The notes below the pieces were generated by a model. It had not been told where the DNA came from. It was given only the letters and a program-made list of their open reading frames with translations, and ran no database searches. From the NCBI GenBank assembly GCA_039105265.1, contig JAPFFF010000023.1, positions 1,798,001-1,862,000 of the forward strand: a DNA stretch of 64,000 bases, written 5' to 3'. Source of the DNA: Tritrichomonas musculus. Its lineage: Eukaryota > Parabasalia > Tritrichomonadida > Tritrichomonadidae. A program made the position numbers and the translations under genes. Below are positions 61,301 through 64,000 of this stretch, piece after piece; the stretch's first letter is position 1; every line of letters starts with the position of its first letter.

Positions 61301-63922
61301 CATAATCATTATATTGACATTAACAAACCTCTTTTTTATACCCAGATTCAAAGTCAATTTACATGCCTAACTCTAGTTTCAAGACTAAACATTAATTTGG
61401 CCAAAAAATACGTTGATTTCTTTTTGGAACATGGAGCAGATCCAAATGTTGCAGATCCATCAGGAAACTATCCACTTCAACTTGCTATTCTAAGTAACAA
61501 TTACGAAACTGTTGTTTTATTTATGAACACCAATAAAATTGACTATAATATAAGAATTCCTGATCAAATGTACAATGTTCCTAACAGAAATAATATGCAG
61601 TTACAATCTCTTAATTTGTACATGGATCCAGCATTCTCTACGATCCAACTTTCAGATTATCCGAAAACAACATATCTGCACTTGGCAGCACGATCAGCAA
61701 ACCCACATATTTTAAATGAATTTCTTAATAGAAATGTAATTGATATCAATGTTGAAGATGATGATGGCAATACTTCTTTGATTGATGCTTGCAAATTTAA
61801 TTTAGTGGACAATATTGAAAGACTATTTCAAGTGGAAAACTTGGACTTTCTACATTGTAATAAATATGGACAAGACGCTTTAAAAGAATTCTCTCTAAGA
61901 AATAACCGAAATATTAATCTTCCAAAACAAGATGATGAAGAAAAAATACTTGATAAAGATGAATACTTCCAAAAACTAATGTTGCTTTTCAATGGAAATT
62001 ATAATTATAACCGAAAGCAACCACAAATGTATGGAACTAATAATTTTGGTTTTGGCAAAAGGGGTCAATTTAATAAATCATATCCTATTTCTTCTAAGGT
62101 TGAAAGTAAACTCGAACTCGATGAAGAAATTCCTGCAAAACAATCAAATCCATCTGTAAAATCATCTTTTCCAATAAAACCAAAAATCAATAAAGATACA
62201 AGCCCATTTGCTTTTAACCTTTTCAATTCTACAGCCAAAAGCCAAGAGAACCAATCTGCAAAATCACCGTTTTCATTTGGATCAATGAAAGAAAACTTAT
62301 CTACAGAAAGTGAAAAATCAACTCAAGCAAACCAACTTGGAAAATCTGCTTTTTTATTTAGATCGAATGATGCAGCAAGCACAAATGAAACCAACGCCAA
62401 TACTACAGATTCAACTCAAGCAAACCAACTTGGAAATTCCGCTTTTTCATTTAAATCAAAATATGCAGCAAACACAAATGGAACCAACGCCAATACTACA
62501 GATTCAACACAAGAAAATTCTTTCAAAAATTCGGCTTTTTCATTTAGATCGAATGATGCAGCAAACACAAATGGAACCAACTTCAATTCTTCAAATTCAA
62601 CTCAAGCAAACCAACTTGGAAATTCCGCTTTTTCATTTAGATCAAATGATACCGCAAACACAAATGGAACCAACTTCAATACTTCGAATTCAACTCAAGC
62701 AAACCAACTTGGAAATTCCGCTTTTTCATTTAAGTCAAAATATGCAGCAAACACAAATGGAACCAACGCCAATACTACAGATTCAACACAAGAAAATTCT
62801 TTCAAAAATTCGGCTTTTTCATTTAGATCGAATGATGCAGCAAACACAAATGGAACCAACTTCAATTCTTCAAATTCAACTCAAGCAAACCAACTTGGAA
62901 ATTCCGCTTTTTCATTTAGATCAAATGATACCGCAAACACAAATGGAACCAACTTCAATACTTCGAATTCAACTCAAGCAAACCAACTTGGAAATTCCGC
63001 TTTTTCATTTAAATCAAAATATGCAGCAAACACAAATGGAACCAACGCCAATACTACAGATTCAACACAAGAAAATTCTTTCAAAAATTCGGCTTTTTCA
63101 TTTAGATCGAATGATGCAGCAAACACAAATGGAACCAACTTCAATTCTTCAAATTCAACTCAAGCAAACCAACTTGGAAATTCCGCTTTTTCATTTAGAT
63201 CAAATGATACAGGAAGCACAAACACTTCAAATTCAATTCAAACAAGTCCATTTGGTAATTCCACTTTTTCAATTAGATCAGCAAAAGCAGATTCAATTGG
63301 ACCAGGATCCTTCCAGACTTTTGGCTCTTTTGGTGCTAAAAAGCAAGACGAGACTTCTGAAAGGCCTGCAAGCAACCTATTTTTATTTTCTTCTACTGAA
63401 TTACCAGGAACTATCATGCAAAAAATATCATCATTTGACGCAAAAGGCGCAAATTCATTTGAATCAGGCTCACAGACACAGAACGAATATTCATTAGAAA
63501 TGAAAGAGTCGTTCAAGTCTGACGAAAAGCTTCCGCCACTTACAAATGACACCAAAGTTCGCCAGACTTCATCTCCACCGTCAAGAAGAAGAAGAAGAAG
63601 AATACATCACGAGCAAGAAGGTAAAAACGAATCAGAAATAGCGTCAAGCCATGTTGACGACGCTCCATCAAGCAAAGAGAGAATGATTTCAAAATTTGCA
63701 GAGAGAAAGTCGAGGAGACTGAATAGAGATTTCTCGGATGATGATGATGACGATGGCCAAAACAAAATGGCTCAGCGGCAGATCATACAAATGATGAACT
63801 ATCATTATCAAATGCAATTTCTCTATGAACAACAAATGGAGAATCAACTACAATTGATGGAATTGATGCAAGACAAACCTTCAAAGCACCATAAATCAAA
63901 GAAAAAGAAACATGGTAAATAA
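55343..63922 (+). CDS. Spt16 N-domain / BTB-like / ankyrin / FG-like repeat fusion protein
   Basis: 2859 aa in one open frame. Residues 1-390 match the pseudo-aminopeptidase N-terminal domain of the FACT subunit Spt16: F-P-P-A-I-S-C-G, then S-I-R-F-K-S-Y-x5-R-T near 246, A-Y-N-S-V-L-L, I-K-H-G-V-K-F-S-E-I-Y and P-N-T-M-F-V-L-I-F-G. Two BTB-like segments follow (about 463-553, 582-690), a helical region to 960, then many degenerate ankyrin repeats (960-1770 and 1940-2190), split by an Asn/Asp-rich linker with N-Y-G-N-A-N-N-F repeats. Residues 2290-2660 carry FG-nucleoporin-like repeats (P-F-S-F-G-S, S-A-F-S-F-R-S). The end is Ser/Glu-rich with R6 near 2748 and a Lys-rich tail, likely nuclear signals. 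None of the later Spt16 domains is present. There is no signal peptide or membrane segment. Function unknown; a histone-binding or nuclear-pore-linked scaffold is inference. Confidence 0.85.
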   Translation: MVDNPSSRLDSFIQHFWTEENKKSYDYILLLTNSSNNNIDDAIFEWIFQFLEPDTYLIFSHDKATIFCLSQHSAKFKEISNLEVRTFPDKETDILHELCEFIGSFNVAVTDFFEKGRDSSLSSLKIKNAQKVIEEFLIVHENYEQTRCRNAVKIADKIMQKVVESKINSILVDHLSLKCSDYSRSIIDNMTNKDLVNIDFEPNDVSATFPPAISCGSKIEVKYPPESSGVIPSNITNIAISATISIRFKSYIGTVGRTYFINHTTKQKKAYNSVLLAREKCIKSIKHGVKFSEIYKTFKENVDTEYRDYIPDCIGTLSGIQIKSDYHKINAESEEEVKPNTMFVLIFGLQDCPIESKDPSMGNKFSFQITDTFQVGETEEEIKILSLTNPSFHHVSYNSNQNKTFNYNGWNNNNNFAYNATYNSIISFISPSLTPQARYFYGDQKALYLLDEKCKFDPFKYLSYDFIITTNNNSSSFNTDMLIHTSHVISEFINDNPHHLQYHLNIDDDLNVLGKFEKMYRGESIVFEEDELPTCYQITNMLNIFCLPRYLIIGPQNMQPYGYGGYNNINNNQPQVYDAVINKQQFHMYLQANLPNSFTIKTKKNEYECNNVGIHSSSVIEQFIKSNPYSTVYDFDFADEFDEFQPICDFFNFKLVSITANNIESVKKIAEQLQINIISKEADTFIDVFDKFIGKIDEQEETVGKINDLFDLLFSINDQNVETIKDNITKSDWSKTEDNVKELAAFIIEVVEYDFLFHHQLADLLIKLDEQKDDTNKLDILLPFIVKKLLCSFGSSSKNCSFIYNLYKRGAIPKETIDNKLKLTVIIFPIPNNNNQGYYNQVYCNQMTNECRLQYSINSNLHIIYWFFPEIIEMNRIKSIDMINENSTHLFIYLLFKTYFDKIDLYKKMRDSGEPDDEITLVLRHDDLERLQTILSGQLNIKEKKVPFNIYEEFVDNNNTKYLNYAAAYGSVKCFKYLLLNHDTLDSQTMRCAVYGGNNEIIKIVDQKKDEISKNDDFRSYNQRNGLGVQAARKGDICGVFFGQNGFMDYGNSSPIVSTITKHQNDLFDWIFENNLDQFAEYEYSFIQLVRVSLICGNIHSLYSIFEKCFEMTKKLFTNQQIRGLSFADIIEIPARKGYYLLLKSLIDVFQDIYKNECSMNPSNTLNYLPNYHNTGYTVSSHNDIFDFVRDKTCSVFFENLSIFKLFVNKFTQNELVVSLSVAIYLDSDDIIKYIFNTIAREGSFKVTQNTITQVFTNAAMKESGKIFNYLLEQYKIINPTIFDDYCWPMTVLTNACKYKNIEISIKLTDIILKQNQKTDFTAAFQSALSSQSTELCRFFIDKKVYINFTAISDHSSPSMSQINKELFSLLIDNSSPYDQFIIYNNFLPRAIDSCNKEIVEYIFKANPDIDTGLYEAVQTHDCELVKLILRYKSEPSFINKVTQDGTALTLAVQWNDVDIVKILLSVPGIDLNLYDRNRNTPLIIAALNFNNEIFNLIIEKIGDDFQNHRWQLDIVVKNILMNLNNPEIKKTDPNITKFIDNILAIKYIDPNIFENNYSLITYACETNNVDIVKKLLTFENIDVNIYDIITGKTCLMVSIENDCVEIAEILINFPKTNINAEDNFGQSALALAVSKDAESIVNLLINNERFNPKLSRFNYAFAISIGTITDILFKSKYININENMLAFPTQRLPQNVVTSKYNNQALNIHNTIETPLICAVKNNNKKVVDLILQHPEFDKKKSKLYEAIFLTSKENNLEMYRKLIKLIDDDFNNFTYNGNGILSYITDLFNLQNFLNFINLGNNNNNDDTDDDNNNNDDDDNNNYGDDDNNDYGDDENNNVDGEQDAYNNNKIIKPWNANNNNFKHGKSNNFRYGSSRNIRYGNANNFNYGNANNFNYGNANNFNYGNANNFNYGNANNFNFGNTNTHNINNNNTNTFTEILNHPTLVFNSTEINLTFNNLVSALQSGIEADLSTLINQLIEYDEKHNHYIDINKPLFYTQIQSQFTCLTLVSRLNINLAKKYVDFFLEHGADPNVADPSGNYPLQLAILSNNYETVVLFMNTNKIDYNIRIPDQMYNVPNRNNMQLQSLNLYMDPAFSTIQLSDYPKTTYLHLAARSANPHILNEFLNRNVIDINVEDDDGNTSLIDACKFNLVDNIERLFQVENLDFLHCNKYGQDALKEFSLRNNRNINLPKQDDEEKILDKDEYFQKLMLLFNGNYNYNRKQPQMYGTNNFGFGKRGQFNKSYPISSKVESKLELDEEIPAKQSNPSVKSSFPIKPKINKDTSPFAFNLFNSTAKSQENQSAKSPFSFGSMKENLSTESEKSTQANQLGKSAFLFRSNDAASTNETNANTTDSTQANQLGNSAFSFKSKYAANTNGTNANTTDSTQENSFKNSAFSFRSNDAANTNGTNFNSSNSTQANQLGNSAFSFRSNDTANTNGTNFNTSNSTQANQLGNSAFSFKSKYAANTNGTNANTTDSTQENSFKNSAFSFRSNDAANTNGTNFNSSNSTQANQLGNSAFSFRSNDTANTNGTNFNTSNSTQANQLGNSAFSFKSKYAANTNGTNANTTDSTQENSFKNSAFSFRSNDAANTNGTNFNSSNSTQANQLGNSAFSFRSNDTGSTNTSNSIQTSPFGNSTFSIRSAKADSIGPGSFQTFGSFGAKKQDETSERPASNLFLFSSTELPGTIMQKISSFDAKGANSFESGSQTQNEYSLEMKESFKSDEKLPPLTNDTKVRQTSSPPSRRRRRRIHHEQEGKNESEIASSHVDDAPSSKERMISKFAERKSRRLNRDFSDDDDDDGQNKMAQRQIIQMMNYHYQMQFLYEQQMENQLQLMELMQDKPSKHHKSKKKKHGK
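60945..61116 (+). repeat. 24-bp coding repeat (N-N-F-N-Y-G-N-A)
   Basis: About seven units of AATAACTTCAATTATGGCAA plus TGCA inside the giant gene. The first ones vary (R-Y-G-S-S-R-N-I), the middle four are nearly identical. It codes for a Asn/Gly/Tyr-rich, probably flexible or phase-separating linker between two ankyrin blocks. Confidence 0.85.
62333..63211 (+). repeat. Higher-order coding repeat: 93-bp units in 279-bp blocks
   Basis: The basic unit is 31 codons (93 bp), each with one S-A-F-S-F-(R/K)-S core and a Asn/Thr/Ser spacer. From 62426 three different units form a 279-bp block that is repeated at 62705 and 62984 with almost no change, the third copy breaking off near 63211. Exact 279-bp spacing points to recent unequal exchange. 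Length polymorphism between strains is expected. Confidence 0.9.
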
Positions 63923-64000
63923 ATAATTTTAATTTTCATATTAATCATTTATAATTTATGTATTATATGTTTTTTTTTTTTTTTTTTTGTTCATTAAATA
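63923..64000. other. 3' flank of the giant gene
   Basis: TAAATAAATAAT overlaps and follows the stop codon, fitting the UAAA-type polyadenylation context known in Trichomonas; a poly-T run follows. The window ends here. Confidence 0.4.

Noticed and set aside
62310-63497. A second long open frame (395 codons) overlapping the giant gene's repeat array
   Set aside because: It is the shifted frame of an exact multiple-of-three repeat, so the absence of stops is copied from unit to unit; composition (Met, Gln, Leu, His) is not gene-like.
1-64000. CRISPR-like arrays, rRNA genes or bacterial operon structure
   Set aside because: The regular repeats here are coding (ubiquitin, N-Y-G-N-A-N-N-F, S-A-F-S-F) or transposon ends; gene content is plainly eukaryotic and no rRNA was seen.
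1-64000. Spliceosomal introns of the Trichomonas type
   Set aside because: No GTATGT...ACTAACACACAG pair was found interrupting a gene; the GTATGT at about 14418 lies in the hairpin element, and all recognised genes are open from start to stop.

Overview
The window looks like nuclear DNA of a parabasalid flagellate close to Trichomonas, most likely Tritrichomonas. The DNA is very AT-rich. Long genes, including one of 8.6 kb, run as single open frames with no intron signal I could find. The ubiquitin protein is the trichomonad type (H12, N54, Q57, S60, D64). A TCA-Y-W initiator-like motif lies 10 to 50 bases before several start codons. BTB-like/coiled-coil and BTB-like/ankyrin proteins of the kind these protists have in large numbers are present.

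Layout. 1-1.5 kb: wreck of a Mutator-like (MULE) transposase running off the left edge. 3-10 kb: a dense set of small host genes: CFAP410 (basal body/flagellum), a ubiquitin-fold protein, a Tim17/22/23-like protein, a secreted PDI-like protein with a CKRC site, a PlsC-type acyltransferase and a coiled-coil protein. 10-18 kb: an 8-kb gene desert with an 820-bp inverted-repeat element, remains of at least three decayed reading frames, a 275-bp fold-back element with a GC-rich core, and a 475-bp TA-flanked MITE. 18-35 kb: a BTB-like/coiled-coil gene, ADA2 (SAGA-type adaptor), a Cys-rich protein, a convincing FANCI orthologue that keeps the ubiquitin-acceptor lysine, a 1392-aa CCDC177-like coiled-coil protein and a VPS9 Rab-GEF. 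35-43 kb: four polyubiquitin genes (4, 7, 4 and 4 units) in two divergent pairs. The pairs are inverted copies of each other and share an identical 303-bp bidirectional spacer. 43.7-50.3 kb: a CAMK-like kinase, a Rab GTPase, eIF6 and a TMEM62-like membrane phosphoesterase. 47.5-54.8 kb: three inverted-repeat elements and a broken DDE transposase gene. 55.3-63.9 kb: one 2859-aa gene that joins an Spt16-type (FACT) N-terminal domain to BTB-like segments, ankyrin repeats and an FG-nucleoporin-like repeat tail.

Functional links. The host genes are mostly unrelated housekeeping genes, often in divergent pairs 180-370 bp apart (UBL/Tim17-like, acyltransferase/coiled coil, FANCI/CCDC177-like, and both ubiquitin pairs). 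There is a loose ubiquitin theme (polyubiquitin, a UBL protein, and FANCI as a monoubiquitination substrate), but I see no operon-like logic behind it.

The most novel items are the Spt16N-ankyrin-FG fusion, the inverted polyubiquitin palindrome, FANCI with its conserved lysine in a parabasalid, and a set of TIR elements of which two clearly belong to one family. All functional calls come from reading the translated sequence by eye; no database search was run.
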